Shown here one piece after another: positions 1 to 11,945 of a stretch of DNA of 64,000 nt (position 1 is the stretch's first letter; each line of letters starts with the position of its first letter). Position numbers and translations under genes: made by a program. Where the stretch lies: contig CM019719.1 of NCBI GenBank assembly GCA_009760885.1, positions 31,932,084 to 31,996,083 on the forward strand, read 5' to 3'. The stretch comes from Achatina immaculata (lineage: Eukaryota > Mollusca > Gastropoda > Stylommatophora > Achatinidae). Below the pieces are notes generated by a model. It was not told the origin of the DNA. It saw only the letters and a list, made by a program, of their open reading frames with translations, and did not search any database.

Positions 1-480
1 AGTGAAAAAAATGCCCAGAACGATAGGGCTTCTTTTAGATGAAGTTCACAAACACTAGCTAAAACACATTATCTGCACACCAGCCTACATACCTAAAGAT
101 GAGAGATGATAGACAGTGACAAGAATAAACGGTCATGTAAATGTGAGAAGTAATGTGAAGGTATTTATGAAAGAAGCGCAAGGCGGTTAATACAGACTGA
201 CTAGAAAAGGTTTTACATTTAGATGAAGGTTTCATTTAAAGTTACCCCAAGGATCGGCGTCCTGAGACGGGCTCTGTTTCCCATTGTTCTGGGACGTGAG
301 GACTCAATGAACAAGTACCGACCTGTCAGTAAAAAGAAACTGATGTTAACATGATTACGAGTAAGTGCAGAAAGTACCTGCCAAGGTATTTTGTCATGTT
401 ATGATATGAAATGACTCTTTACATTTTGTCGCCCTTTACTTCTACTACAGTCTCCCTGGTGCTACGAACGTTTTTTTTTT
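1..480. other. No feature recognised
   Basis: AT-rich sequence with no ORF, no obvious repeat and no splice-flanked domain that I could identify. The second MAM domain of the minus-strand gene should continue toward this end of the window, but no MAM-like exon was seen here. Confidence 0.4.
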
Positions 481-830
481 CTGTCCACCTGATGCTGTGA
501 AGGTGTTAAGCACAGAACCGTATCGGATTGGGAGCGGGTCATGACAGGTATCTTTTTTTCAGTCCCTGAGTGCATCTAAAAAGCGGTGGGTGAGCAGTAC
601 TTCTTTAGCAGAATCCGCCACCATGAGGGACTATGGTGATCCCTTCCCCGTTATTCAGCCTAGGTCTATTATTGGGGGTATCAAACGCAGAGGTGGAACA
701 GGGTCTTGACCAGCTATGGTTCGCCAACTCTGAAGTCGCGTGCTCCCTATGGGTCTTTGGTTGTCAAAACGGACAGATTCTTCGCTTCCTTGTGCATTTT
801 ACAGTATCATTTAAATCTATTTTCTTGACC
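481..830 (+). repeat. Dispersed repeat, family D, copy 1
   Basis: Clear resemblance to 15640-15965 (plus), 43300-43450 (plus, partial) and 50485-50700 (minus). Shared blocks include ATGCTGTGAA near the start, a CTATGGTGATCCC-type block, and a tail resembling GACCAGCTATGGTTCGCCAA. No protein or terminal repeats recognised. The open frame at 633-833 is not conserved between copies, so it is not called a gene. Confidence 0.6.
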
Positions 831-1173
831 TAGTACCGTCTGCAGTTTCCTTATGACTCAGAAAGATGTGTCTTCACCTTAATGTAAGAGAAAATATACA
901 TCTCTAATGTACCTTTAGCAAATCTCCACTTCTTGTTACCCACTTTCCTCGTATCTCTGCTAAAACTTTCTACTTTTCTGTGATTATAGACATCAGCAGA
1001 GGAGTTAGATAAAAGAAATATGGAATACCTGTATGGTTAGAAGCGCAGTATAAAGTAACAGTGAAGCAATTCTAGCAAAGGAAAGCTGTACCATTGTGTC
1101 AAAGAGGAAAAACGATGAAAGTAAATTCTGACTGACAAAGTTCTGTGGTCAGAACCTTCATCGTTCCTTTTTT

Positions 1174-2750
1174 TTGGGGGGGGGGGGGGGAGAAAGACCA
1201 GAATTAACACCAGATACTGAAAACTGTGAGGGACCACCAATACTTGAAGATGAAATCATAGATGCCATCAAACACATGAAGAAAGGAAAAGCGACTGGGC
1301 CTGATAATATAACAATAGAAGAAATAGAGGCACTAGAGGAGACAGGAATAAAAATAATAACCAAGTTGCTGAATGACATTTACAACAGTGGTTATATTCC
1401 CAGTGACCTGATTAAATCCACGTTTATAGCACTACCAAAGAAACCAGGTGCAAAGGAATGTGACGACCACCGGACTATCAGCCTCTCATGTCACATAACA
1501 AAGCTACTTCTGAGAATAATTATGAGAAGAAAAAGGAAAAAGATAAAAATGGAAATAGCAGATGAACAGTTTGGATTTGTTGAAGGAAAGGGAACACACA
1601 ATGCCATTTATGCTTTACGAACACTAACAGAAAGAGCTTTAGAAGTACAGAAAGATCTCTACTTATGCTTCATTGATTACACCAAGGCATTTGACAAGGT
1701 GAAACATAATGAAATTATTAAAATGCTTGAAGACATCAATATAGACGGCAAAGACCTGAGGATTGTAAAACATCTATACTGGCAGCAAGAAGCAGCAGTT
1801 TGAGTTGAAAATAGAATTGGAAAATATCAACCTATAAAACAAGGGGTGCGACAAGGATGTGTACTATCTCCAGACCTTTTTTCTCTGTATAGCGAGAATA
1901 TTCTAAGAACAATCATCACAGAACCAGGCATAAAAATTGGAGGATACAATATTAACAACCTTCGGTATGCTGACGACACAGTACTGATAGCAGAGAACCA
2001 ACAAGACCTGCAAAATCTCTTGGATAAAGTCGCCAAAGAAAGTGAACAGAAAGGCCTTACTTTGAACACCAAAAAGACAGAGACTATGGTTATATCTAAG
2101 AAACAGAATCCACCAGCATGCAGTATTAAATTAAACGGAAATGTTCTAAAGCAGGTGCAGAAATTCAAATACCTTGGAGGAGTAATAACTTCAGATGGGA
2201 AATGCAGAACAGAAATTAGGAACAGAATAGGCCAAGCAAAGACTACATTTCAGAGAATGAGAAACATATTGACCAACACATCTTTATCAATGAATGTTAG
2301 AAAACGAGTACTAAAATGCTATATTGAACCTATCTTGTTATATGGAAGTGAATCATGGACAATAGGCAAGTCTGCACAAAAATCATTGGAAGCAGCAGAA
2401 ATGTGGTTTATTAGAAGAATGTTGCGAATCCTCTGGACAGCAAAAATAACTAATGAAGAATGTAGGAGAAGAGCTGGAGAGACAAAAAACCTTGTCAAAA
2501 AGATAAGAGAGAGACAATGTACTTTCATAGGACATGCAATGAGAAGAGGGGGCATTGAAAATATTATAACAACAGGAAAAATAGAAGGAAGAAGATCAAG
2601 AGGAAGACCAAGAGAAATGATACTGGACAGTCTGACGGGATGGTGTGAGAGGAGATCACCAACTGAGCTGATAGCATGCATGAAGGATCGCGTACTCTGT
2701 AGAAGCATAATAGCCAACGCCAGTCGGCACGGCACATGATGATGATGATG
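1174..2750 (+). mobile_element. RTE-like LINE (family A), 5'-truncated reverse transcriptase with one stop
   Basis: Reverse transcriptase of a non-LTR retrotransposon. Motifs in order: KGKATGPDNI, the DEQFGFVEGKGTHNAIYALR block, CFIDYTKAFDKV, VRQGCVLSPDLFSLY, and LRYADDTVLIAE with the catalytic YADD. These are followed by a thumb region, YGSESWTI, and a basic end GRRSRGRPREMILDSLTGW. The frames 1174-1803 and 1846-2739 are in the same phase and are separated by a single TGA at 1801-1803. It begins at a 14-nt G run, so the endonuclease part is missing, and ends in a (GAT)n-type tail. Low decay suggests a fairly recent copy. Resemblance is to the RTE/BovB clade. Confidence 0.88.
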
Positions 2751-2759
2751 GGGGGGGGG

Positions 2760-3090
2760 GATATTGTTGCAAAAAGAAGAAAATTATTTCACAAAATTTT
2801 CAAATATTTGAAAAGACCACGCGGACAATTTTAACTTTCTCGTCGTTAGTAAGCTAAAGGATCCATTAGAAAACTTTATAGAGTGGAACAATGGAGGCAA
2901 TGAAACAATGAAACATTTGAGAGAACAATGATAAGACTTGCCGTGAGACTTCTTAACTTCTTTCTATTGTCTTTTCCCGCCTTCAAATTATGAAAGAAAA
3001 CTCAAAACTGACTATCATCGCAGAAAACGATTAATTTCAGTCACTGCACAGGTAAACTGAAATTAAAAATAAAAAAAACCTGAGACATGG
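2760..3090. other. Intronic stretch without recognised feature
   Basis: AT-rich DNA between the family A LINE tail and the MAM2 exon. Nothing recognised apart from the poly-G run at 2750-2760. Confidence 0.4.
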
Positions 3091-3095
3091 CTCAC

Positions 3096-3248
3096 CATTC
3101 AGACAATTGTAGGGGTCGCAATCTGGGCCCGTGTCAAACGTTGGCGTCCTGCCAGTGTTCAAGTCCCAGTCTATGTTGTCCCGTCTGTCCTGCACGAACT
3201 GGCAGAGACCAGAGTCGAAGTTGCACTCCACTGTTTGAGGGAGGTCGC
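3096..3248 (-). CDS. Astacin-MAM protease (probable), exon n: MAM domain 2, N-terminal part
   Basis: A 153-nt exon, acceptor ATATCCTCAG, donor GTGAGC, phase 1 in and out. It encodes GDLPQTVECNFDSGLCQF, VQDRRDNIDWDLNTG and RTPTFDTGPDCDPYNCLN. The C-x-F-D-x-G-L-C, D-N-I-D-W and T-G-P features mark a second MAM domain. The usual DHT after GP is replaced by a cysteine-bearing DCDPYNC. It is about 22 kb downstream of exon 11, on the same strand and with the same exon phase as exon 9. It probably belongs to the same gene, but a tandem paralogue cannot be excluded because the intervening exon is missing. The gene continues beyond the left edge. Confidence 0.75.
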
Positions 3249-3685
3249 CTGAGGATATGGGTGGAGACAAAATTGTTTTATGAATGAGATTAAAGATTAG
3301 CCGTGTTGTAAATGAGACCGTGGATTAGCCATGCCGTGAGATGTAGTCTTACAGATTAAAGTACTTATACTTGTATGAATGATTATGAAGTTCAAGCGAC
3401 ATACGGAGATAAATTTAAACTTTTAAAAGCTTGTGGCGGGAATAGAGACAAACTTTGTAGAGATTGAATCCAAAAGTTCATCAGGTTATTTTGACATATA
3501 TATTCTAGTCTTAACATGTGTTAGTACGCGAGAAGATAAGTTAATCACGTAGTATGACAGAGCAATTACAGATCATAACGAAAGAACTGGAAGAATCAAG
3601 ATTATCCCCTTTGCATCAGCAGTGAACATACGTAGCAACGAATCTGCAGAACCTGTTGGATCTATCGTCTTAGTGGTGTATCTGG

Positions 3686-3976
3686 GTCAGTGCTTTCCAA
3701 ACCTTTCAGGACTTTGGCGTCCTGACCCCATGGCCACATCCCTAACACCCCAACACTTATACATAATACAAACACCACAGGTGGCTCTGATGCACGATGT
3801 CGCTCCCTCTTCCTTTGGATATATCCCTCACCTTGGATCTTTCTACCGCTCACTTGCGAACCACAATCCTTCTACTGATGCCAGTACCATCTTAAAGTAT
3901 GGCCATGCTGGGCAATTGCCCAGAGGCCCCACGATTTAAGTGTTGTTAATGTAACTCTTCTTTGTTACATCTTGAA
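3686..3976. mobile_element. Possible hAT-like MITE fragment
   Basis: One end reads CAGTGCTTTCCAAACCTTT, close to the common hAT-type end CAGTGGTTCTCAAAC, and a weak inverse (GAAGACCACTG) lies near 3965-3976. The frame 3622-3939 inside shows no known domain. The hAT assignment rests only on the ends. Confidence 0.35.
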
Positions 3977-4184
3977 GACCACTGACTTCAAGCCAATTAT
4001 AAAAACAATTTTCACAAAAAAGCCTTTCACGGGCATTTGTGTTGACTAATAATTGATGGGGTGGGGGGGGGGAAGTCCAAAATGAACCTCCGACTTGCTG
4101 GTTTTATAAAGTCAAAAATAGAAGGGAAAATTTAATTACATGCAAAACGTGTATGTATAACTACGTTACTTTTCTAATTAGTTG

Positions 4185-4645
4185 CGACCCCAATCCAGAC
4201 ACTTGTCATACCATGGCACCAGCTTTTGTAATCCTAAAGAACACTCCGTCGGGGGTATCCAGACAACTGGTTACCCCATTCATGAGCTCCTGGTTCGTAA
4301 TCCAACCTCTCTGTGATCATTCGAGACGGACTAGTCTCCAAATCCGAGGAAATTCATCAGACAGATCTGAAATCGTGAAACGAGGTTCCTCACTCACGAC
4401 TTGATCGACCTTTTGAAAGAGTTTTCAGTCGCAAGTGAGTGTCGTCCTTGTCTGCACTCGTCACGCACATCTGTGTGTGCATGCCCTTGAAGTTCCTGCA
4501 CCAATCCCTCACAGAACCGTCACTCAGAACGTTATCTCCTTTCACACGACACAACCCAGGACGAATCTCGGCCTCCAGCTTGCGGAAACTAAAAGACGGA
4601 CCTCACAGCCTGCGGGAATGGCGATTACAAGGTCCATGTTTAGTT
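4185..4645 (-). pseudogene. Decayed mariner-type transposase N-terminal region
   Basis: The minus strand in shifting frames reads fragments resembling the mariner HTH region: GMHTQMCVT, VVSEEPRFTISDLSDEFP, MITERLDYEPGAHEWG. The family pattern is (V)-x-x-x-x-R-R-F-T-I-x-x-L-S-x-x-F-P followed by E-R-L-x-Y. Several stops and frame changes make it non-functional. No terminal repeats were found. Confidence 0.55.
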
Positions 4646-4739
4646 GATCGCTACTCTTGGACAGAACAAAAATATACTGTGGGGTGGCATTTAGCGAAAT
4701 AACACTGTACTGGCTGCTACAGGAAAAGCGCCGTGTCGC

Positions 4740-5310
4740 TATGGTAATCAGTTTATATTTACCAGCCAATCGGAGGTTGTTTTTAGAACTGGCCACGTAA
4801 ATAATTCATTAACTCTTTTGTTCCAGAACAACACTGACGGTGTTGGTAGATCTTGTACATCTATGCAAGTCAATGCTAGGAGTGACATTTGGGCAAAGCC
4901 TATATAAAATAAAAAGTAGCACATTTCTAATCCAACCCACATTTTTAAATTATAGAGTAACCTTTATTTTTATTTATTTATTTATTGTTTCTTTCTACCG
5001 AACTTTCTTAACAAAATTTATTGTCGGAGAGCCTGGAAAGTAAGTCAAGAGTGAAAGACTTAATTCATTCTGTACGTTTTACCTATTAATTATCATTTAG
5101 ATATTGAAATGTCCGTGTTCTCCAAGGCTCATAATGCTAAAAAGTTTAAACTGATTAACTCTTTATCACTCCAGGATTATTTTCTATGCTGTGCCAGAAT
5201 AAATTATTTTGAGAAATTTTGATGACAAGGATCTGGAAAGAAGTTATTCTGTAATTTAGAAATAAGGATTGAGTTGGAGATGTGGTGCTGTTCATTTTAT
5301 TTCTTATCTT
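4740..5310. other. AT-rich intronic DNA, nothing recognised
   Basis: No coding signal or repeat family identified. It contains a short (TTTA)n tract near 4970-4985. Confidence 0.4.
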
Positions 5311-5317
5311 ATATCCT

Positions 5318-5395
5318 TCCCGTGCCGTTAAACGTCACATAGGGCTCACAAGGTAGCTCGCCAATTTTTCCTGTCTTCGGGGAGTCTTTCAACCT
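5318..5395 (-). mobile_element. 3' end fragment of an EN-RT LINE (family C)
   Basis: The minus strand reads AACGGCACGGGAAGGAT, the same terminal motif as the LINE ending near 49130, preceded by a CCCTATGTGAC stretch also present there (49100-49115). Only the last 80 or so bases are present, typical of 5' truncation. Confidence 0.6.
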
Positions 5396-6074
5396 CATCA
5401 AGGGATTTTATGCCTATTAATTAATTAATTAATTTTATTTAGACCTTGCCTAAATATCGCTCTGAGAATTTATACCATAGGTATGCAAGATCTACCAGCA
5501 CTACTAGTGTTGTTTTGGATGGAATGAGTTAACCCTGGCTTCACATGCTTCTTTTAACGTTCAAACACTGACCCTGTTGAAAGTACCAATATATCTAAAG
5601 GTTTAATTTTATTGACCACTTATATTTTTTTATGCTCGTGAAGGATGGGTTGGAGCCCCAGTGCATTTCTTTGCCCACGACGGCCTTGTTTGGCGCGTGT
5701 CCTTTCATTTAAATAGATGTCTTCTTCTTTTTTTCCTGAACCACGTCATGTTAAAAAGGCTTCATCTGGAATGTCACTGCCTTCTGCTGGGGCAACGTTT
5801 TGATGCAGTCCCAGTGACTATATTTTCTCTGTCCCTCAAACATACTTTCAGCATACAACATTCAACATGAGAAGCTGACAAAAAGCAAGAGTTCTTAACA
5901 GGGGTATGGAAAACAAATTGGGGGGGGGGAGGGTACGGGATTCGATCTTTGAACGAATTAAAACAAATTAGAGTCGAATTTTCTTTAAACTGCTCTGTTC
6001 CTAGAAACCACATATGGAGATTATAAACCAGACCTCGACATCTGTTGAAGTCATGCTAGCTCATAAAAGGACTG

Positions 6075-6077
<3 letters not shown>

Positions 6078-6126
<49 letters not shown>

Positions 6127-6127
6127 G
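6078..6127 (+). repeat. (GAT)n microsatellite
   Basis: About 16 perfect GAT units. It resembles LINE family A tails, but no LINE body was recognised immediately upstream. Confidence 0.9.
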
Positions 6128-6294
6128 TTAGGACAGTTTGATGAAGAGGGTATAGCAACATATTTGGCAATCCTTGTGATAGAGGAGGTGGGGGTGTGGG
6201 GACATACAGGGCAAGCCATGGGGGGGGGTGTGCTGGGGGGGAGAGGGCGGGTCGGTGGGGTCTGTAAACGTATAAAAATATAAGAAATCCTAAT

Positions 6295-6620
6295 ATGTAC
6301 ATTACTTATGTGACCTAATATAGAGATTAATTATGTGACTTAATATGTAAATTAATTATGTAACCTAATATACAGATTAATTTTTATTATGTGACGTAAC
6401 ATGGAGATTAATTATGTGTTCTGATATATAGATTAATTACGTGACTCAATATAGAGATTACTATGTGGCCTAATACAGATTTTAATTACGTTACCTAATT
6501 TAGAGTCAAAACGTGCGACGTAATACAGATACCAACTATAAGAACTTATACTTGTATAGAGATTAGTTGTGTGACCTAATAAACTTGTTAATTGTGTGAT
6601 CCACTACAAAGAATTATTAT
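6295..6620 (+). repeat. Degenerate ~27-bp tandem repeat
   Basis: Repeated variants of TAATTATGTGACCTAATAT plus an AGAT block, about 11 units, with substitutions and small indels. Old minisatellite. Confidence 0.7.
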
Positions 6621-7014
6621 GTGAAAGGAATAACAATAAGTCACAGTATGGCAACAATAGAGAAAGACTGTGAGTACGAAATAAACAATAAATAAATATC
6701 ACTAATGAATATAGCATGATAGCATAGAAACTTCCCCGTGAAAAAAGGAGAAGGGGAGAAGTGGTGAATGATGTCGTAAATAGCTTTCTGGGAAAAAAAT
6801 AATTAAAGCAAAATCGTTTATATTATTCATTTTCGGCAAGTCGTTGTTATAGGAAAGAACTTCAAACATGAATCACATTCTCGACAACAACTGAAGCAAT
6901 ATAACCACACCTCCGTGTACTTTGTGTATGTAGTGGGGAATCGTGAACTATGAAAGCTACACAAATATATAACACTACCAGAATAGAGCTAAAAGAGTTA
7001 AATTGTCAGAAGTC

Positions 7015-7290
7015 CATACAAACTTTAGAAGGTTGAAAGTTATCGAATGAATTTTAGAATATCGGAATGTTAAAAACACATGGAAATGAATTAAAAATGT
7101 GAGAATACATGGAAATGAATGAATTAATTACGAATGTTAGAACATATGGAAATGAATTTAGAATGTTAGAAGAAAGGAATTTAGATTGCCGTTTCACATG
7201 GAAATGGATTAAGAAAGTTAAAATAAATGAATTTAGAATATCAGAACAAGTGGAAGTGAATTTGAAATGTTAGAGCACATGGAAGCCCCG
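7015..7290 (+). repeat. Degenerate ~28-30-bp tandem repeat
   Basis: Repeats of ACATGGAAATGAATT followed by AGAATGTTAGA-type blocks, about nine diverged units. Confidence 0.65.
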
Positions 7291-7631
7291 AAAAGGGAAT
7301 ATTCAAGAAAGGAGGGGAAAGAAAAGCAGACAAAATAAACACTACTCTAAAGACACCAGCATAACTAGACAGACACTGACACGAAACCCACAGGGACAAA
7401 AATGAAAACAAGAAAGGCCTAGAAATACATGGGGAAGGGGAATTATGAAAGTGCCCACGGACAAGGAATACACATGTAGAGAAGTGGAGGATAAATTCCA
7501 AGAGTTGGGACAGACTCCAAGGGAATGACGGACTATGATGATAATGATGATGATGATGTGAATAGAACTACAGTTGGTGGAAAAAATATGCAACCCATAT
7601 ACATAGTGGTGCATAATTTCAGGTTACCCTT

Positions 7632-8231
7632 TGGAGAAGTGGAGAGTTTTGAATATCTTGGATCACTACTAACTAATAATGGAGATACAATGAGGGAAAT
7701 TAAAAGGAGGACATCTATCGCTCTTCAGAAAGTAAAACAACTAAAGAATCTGTGGAGAGGAGCAGACAGAACCACAAAAATAAGATTTTTAAGGGCATGC
7801 ATCTTTCCCATCGCAACATATGCCTGTGAGACCTGGACACTTAACAAAACAGCTGAGAAACACATAAATGCCTTTGAATGTAAATGCTACAGAAGAGTTC
7901 TCCAAATATCGTGGACACAAAAAAGAACAAATATATCTACAAGAGCTTAATATTGAAGAAGGCTGGCTAGTGAAGAGGATTAAAGAGAGAAAACTTAAAT
8001 ATTTTGGACACATTAAACGTCATGATAATTTAGAGAAGACCGTATTGGAAGGATACATAATGGGAAAAAGAAAAAGAGGAAGACCAAGACGAAGATGGCT
8101 GCAAGACATCGTTGACGATCTGGAAATGGATGCAACAGCAGCAGGCCATCTTGCTCACAACCGAGAGGCCTACAGGAGTGCTGTTTGGGAGGCAAAGTTC
8201 CGCAAGGGACATGCAAATGAATGAATGAATG
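7632..8231 (+). mobile_element. RTE-like LINE (family B) 3' fragment
   Basis: C-terminal part of a reverse transcriptase. FEYLGSLLTNNGDTMREIKRR, ACIFPIATYACETWTLNKTAEKH and the first half of the RRVLQISWTQKRT block lie in one frame. LNIEEGWLVKRIKERKLKYFGHIKRHDN and GKRKRGRPRRRWLQDIVDD lie in another, so a frameshift falls near 7925. It ends in GCAAATGAATGAATGAATG, the (ATGA)n tail typical of this family here. No YADD region, so 5' truncated and inactive. Confidence 0.85.
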
Positions 8232-8459
8232 ATACATAGTGGGGGTATGCATCTATGTGAAATAAACGACTATGAGCAAAAGTTATTATTTATAAAAGCC
8301 TTTCACCAAGCGGGGATATACTGATATCCAAAACACGTCGAGGTTTTCCGGTGAGAAAGTCCAACTCTAGACTAAACTGGTGCAATGAAAACCACGGTGT
8401 CACGCAATCCCGCTTCTGAGACCCACCGAGAATACAGCCCCAAGCCCTGCGATACTCTG

Positions 8460-8530
8460 AACCTCCTGTGGTCCTCTCGGGGATCTCGTGTGGTCCTTTC
8501 GGGGACCACAGGAGGACCACGGAACCTATG
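8460..8530 (+). repeat. Imperfect palindrome, CCTGTGGTCC type
   Basis: CTCCTGTGGTCCTCTCGGGG is followed about 25 bp later by its near-complement GGGGACCACAGGAGGACCAC. It is upstream of a CGAACGAAGAAGAAG tail at 8583-8611 like that of the LINE end at 45861-46115, so it is probably part of a LINE 3' region. Confidence 0.6.
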
Positions 8531-8950
8531 TAGGACCATAGGAGTAAATTCAGTAGGATCACTGGACGGTCTTGGTGGTAGAAGCGAACGAAGAAGAAGA
8601 AGAAGAAGATAAAAGCCGTGCTGGCAGATCATTGGTTATCTATTTTCCATTCTCAGCACGTTTTTTAAAAATTTATAAGCAAGTCCGTTGTTTTACCTTT
8701 TTCCCAAAGCCTGTGCCTATGTTTGCAACATAGTGTCACAAGTATTTGGTTCTGAGGAGCGTTGTTCTCTATAACATATACTTAATTACTGAAGAAGTTT
8801 TGGTTTTAATCATGATGGCCAAGAAATTTGAAAACTGCAGAGAGCTAAATTGGAGCCATGTTGAAAAAAAATGTATGCTCACCAGCAGATTTTTATAGAA
8901 AAACTGCAGAATTTGTAATATTTAGGAATTTTAAGTCTGTAATTTATTAT

Positions 8951-9126
8951 AATGGGAAAAAGAAAAAGAGGAAGACCGAAACGAAGATGGCTGCAAGACA
9001 TCGTTGACGATCTGGAAATGGATGCATCAGCAGCAGGCCATCTTGCTCACAACCGAGAGGCCTACAGGAGTGCTGTTTGGGAGGCAAAGTTCCGCAAGGG
9101 ACATGCAAATGAATGAATGAATGAAT
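8951..9126 (+). mobile_element. LINE family B, short 3' fragment
   Basis: Near-identical to 8058-8231: GGGAAAAAGAAAAAGAGGAA, then the CTGCAAGACATCG block, ending GCAAATGAATGAATGAATG. Only ~175 bp, an extreme 5' truncation less than 1 kb from its close relative. Confidence 0.85.
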
Positions 9127-9129
9127 TTA

Positions 9130-10433
9130 TTGACTTTTTTCCTAAAAAATTTTTTTTTAAATTAATCATTTCTTGAAAGGAGTGACTAACATGAACCAGA
9201 CCAGGCTGTGATCTGACAAAAAGAAACTGACGGGATAAGAAATGAAAATGTGAATATTATGCCTACTAACTTAGTTTACGTCCAAATGAAGCAAATACCT
9301 AAGTTTATCAATGTTTATCGCTCTTCTTGATCTAAACGAGACCAGTTGTATATGTTCTGCAGCTACCATAAGACAACAACAAAAATTATTCTGCATTATA
9401 AACCATCTTAAACAAAAACATGTATTCACGCACACTGTCTTCATCCCAACAAAACAAAACAAATTATCATTCTCTGGAACTGGACTTGCAACAGAGTCGA
9501 AACGTGAACCTTAAGAAAACATACGGGAATTCCAAATTTGTGAGTAGTTCTTTACAAGTTATTTCCCCCTCCCCCTTTGTTACAGATCAATGAACTGTGT
9601 GACGACGTAGAACAATATATAGTCAGATAAAGTCGGGTTATTGTTTAGGAAGGAAGCACATTAACTATATAAAGAGTGTAAAATGCAAAGCCGATCCTTA
9701 TAAAACATTAAGCAATGGGAAAAAAAGGTGATCTTATAAGTTACATTAAAGCGAAAGGTCATAAACCGATAAAAATAGAAACAGCGGCGGTGTTATTTTT
9801 TCTCACATTCTTTCCCCCTACAAGATCTCACATTAAACAGCGTGAGGGTTACCCACTCCGCTCTTATGACCTTACAACAGAAGCAAGGTTCAGACACCGG
9901 CAAAGATGGAGATAAATGGACAGAAGATCTTCTCCACTTCCGTTGTTTCCTGGTCCTCTTGAGAAGGTGAATTATTTCGGTCTTGCGGTCAAGAGTTTTC
10001 TTATGTTTGTGTTCCTTTACTGCTTAGCTAAAATGTTGTTTACACACTTTTCCCTTTTATATATATATATACATACATACATATATATATATGTATAATT
10101 TGCTAGGTTTGAGAACAACTTGGCAAAGACCGAGTCACGAGAAGAGAGGAACTCTGCTTTACGTATGCAACATCATTTGAGGAGGAAATGAGGGCCAGAC
10201 CTAACTTTGGAGCAATCAAGGCAACACGCACACTGATTGATGCTGCTGTGGTCGATTACGCGAACACCAAAGTTGACAGAGTCAACTATGAGAGGGGCTG
10301 TCCAGCAAGATGATGTTGAACCCACAACTGCGTACATCTGCCTGCTTCAAAGTCTTCATCTAGGTAAAAGTGCTAATATGGCATGTATTCTCTAAGTTTT
10401 TTTTTCTCATGGAAAGCTATTCATGTCTTAGAT

Positions 10434-10440
<7 letters not shown>
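9130..10440. other. Intronic DNA with an unassigned plus-strand segment
   Basis: Mostly featureless. At about 10110-10310 a plus-strand frame reads a protein-like stretch (FGAIKATRTLIDAAVVDYAN) ending at a stop. I do not recognise it; it may be retroelement debris. Short (AT)n tracts lie at 10060-10095. Confidence 0.35.
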
Positions 10441-10478
<38 letters not shown>

Positions 10479-10540
10479 GAGTGTACCTGTTTTTGCATGT
10501 ATATATATATATATATACATGCAAAAACAGGTACACTCAT
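10438..10540 (+). repeat. (CA)n/(AT)n tract followed by a long palindrome
   Basis: After (AC)n and (AT)n, the block GTGTACCTGTTTTTGCATGT at about 10480 is followed by its exact complement ACATGCAAAAACAGGTACAC, with an (AT)n centre. The same TACATGCAAAAACAGGTACA motif recurs at 11793-11812, on the far side of the mariner. Confidence 0.85.
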
Positions 10541-10549
10541 ATATACAAG

Positions 10550-11785
10550 GTCCAACAATTAGGTAATGAGACTAATTATATAACATATAAATTAAACCTA
10601 TATTTTATTCAAAGTAAGCCCCTTGGCATTGATACAGCGAGTGGCACGATCTAACAAACACTGGAACGACCTCTACAGTTACTCTATTGGTATGGCCCTT
10701 AAACTCGATGTTACGGCCCTTTGGATATCATCAGATTCGTCAAAGAAGCGTTCTTTCAATGGTAACTTTAATTTTGGGAATAGAAAATAATAGCAGGGAG
10801 ACAAATCTGGGGAATAGGGTGGATGGTTGAGAACACACACTTGTTTTTTTTGGTGCCAAAAATTCCTGTACGACTACCGCCCGGTGAGCCGGTGCAATAT
10901 CATGAAGAAGGAAAAAAACTGCCAGTTATTGAATACTCGGGTCAGACTTGGAGAATCCTTTTCAATAGTCGTTTGAAAATACTTTGGCAGTGACAGTCTG
11001 TCCTTTTGTGAATAACTCCTTTGCTGTCGTAGAAGCAAACCAACATTGTCTTCACTTTCGGCTGTTGAAGACGAAATTCTTTGCCTTTTTGTGATGATGA
11101 TGACTTCTACAAAGCACTTTGGCGTTTAGTTGTGGGATCATAGCGGAAAATCTATGTTTTATCCTCTGCAACAATCAAATTTAAGAAATGTTTATTTCTG
11201 CGACACGTTTTGATGACGTATTTTGCGTACTCAACACCAGACAATGAATGTGGTAGAAACCGACAAGCAACTTTTTTCTTCCACTAAAATTACGAATGGT
11301 CTCTCGGTTAACACCAGATTTATCTACCATCATTCTCACAGTCAAACAGCGATCTTCTTGTATCCGTTCTCTGATTTTTGCAATGAGTTCCTCTTTACGA
11401 ACAGAAATTGAGCGTCCATGTCTAGTTGTATTTGTAATCGTTTCCACACAATTTTTGAGTCGAGAATACCACCTGAATATCTGTGCATGAAATAAACAAT
11501 TATCCCCATAAACTTGTCGCATCAATTCAACTGTCTCAATGGCACTTTTTTCCGAGTTTTAAATAGAATTTAATGCTAGCTTTTTTCTCAAAGCTGATTA
11601 CATAACAATGCATCTCCGGCTAGGTCAACAAAATGGTGGCTTGTTTGTCGTCTGCTTATCGCGCGACGATGAAAAGTTGCCAGATCTTAGATGAAGGCTG
11701 CCTCTTTGGATTCCGTTCTTTGCTTCACAGATGGCATTTTTGTCTTGGGCATAATAAAATCAGTCTCATTACTTAATTGTCGGAC
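10550..11785 (-). mobile_element. Mariner-type DNA transposon relic with TIRs
   Basis: Terminal inverted repeats: left GTCCAACAATTAGGTAATGA, right (inverted) GTCCGACAATTAAGTAATGA, about 28 bp with a few differences, total ~1.24 kb. The minus strand encodes a decayed transposase. The HTH region (VYGDNCLFHAQIFRWYSRLK, ELIAKIRERIQEDRCLTVRMM, GVNRETIRN) is open at 11181-11525. Further down a degenerate HDIAPAHRAVVVQEFLA block matches the second catalytic Asp motif H-D-N-A-P-x-H. Stops and frameshifts make it inactive. Confidence 0.85.
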
Positions 11786-11945
11786 GTGTAAATACATGCA
11801 AAAACAGGTACATTTATATATATATATATATGCATCAAAATCCCCATCATTTATCTACATTTATTAGGTAAAAATGTTAAAATTCCGCAGTAAGGCAAAA
11901 CTGCAGTAAAAATGGAAATTTGAATACCGGCGCTGCAGTCTGTAG

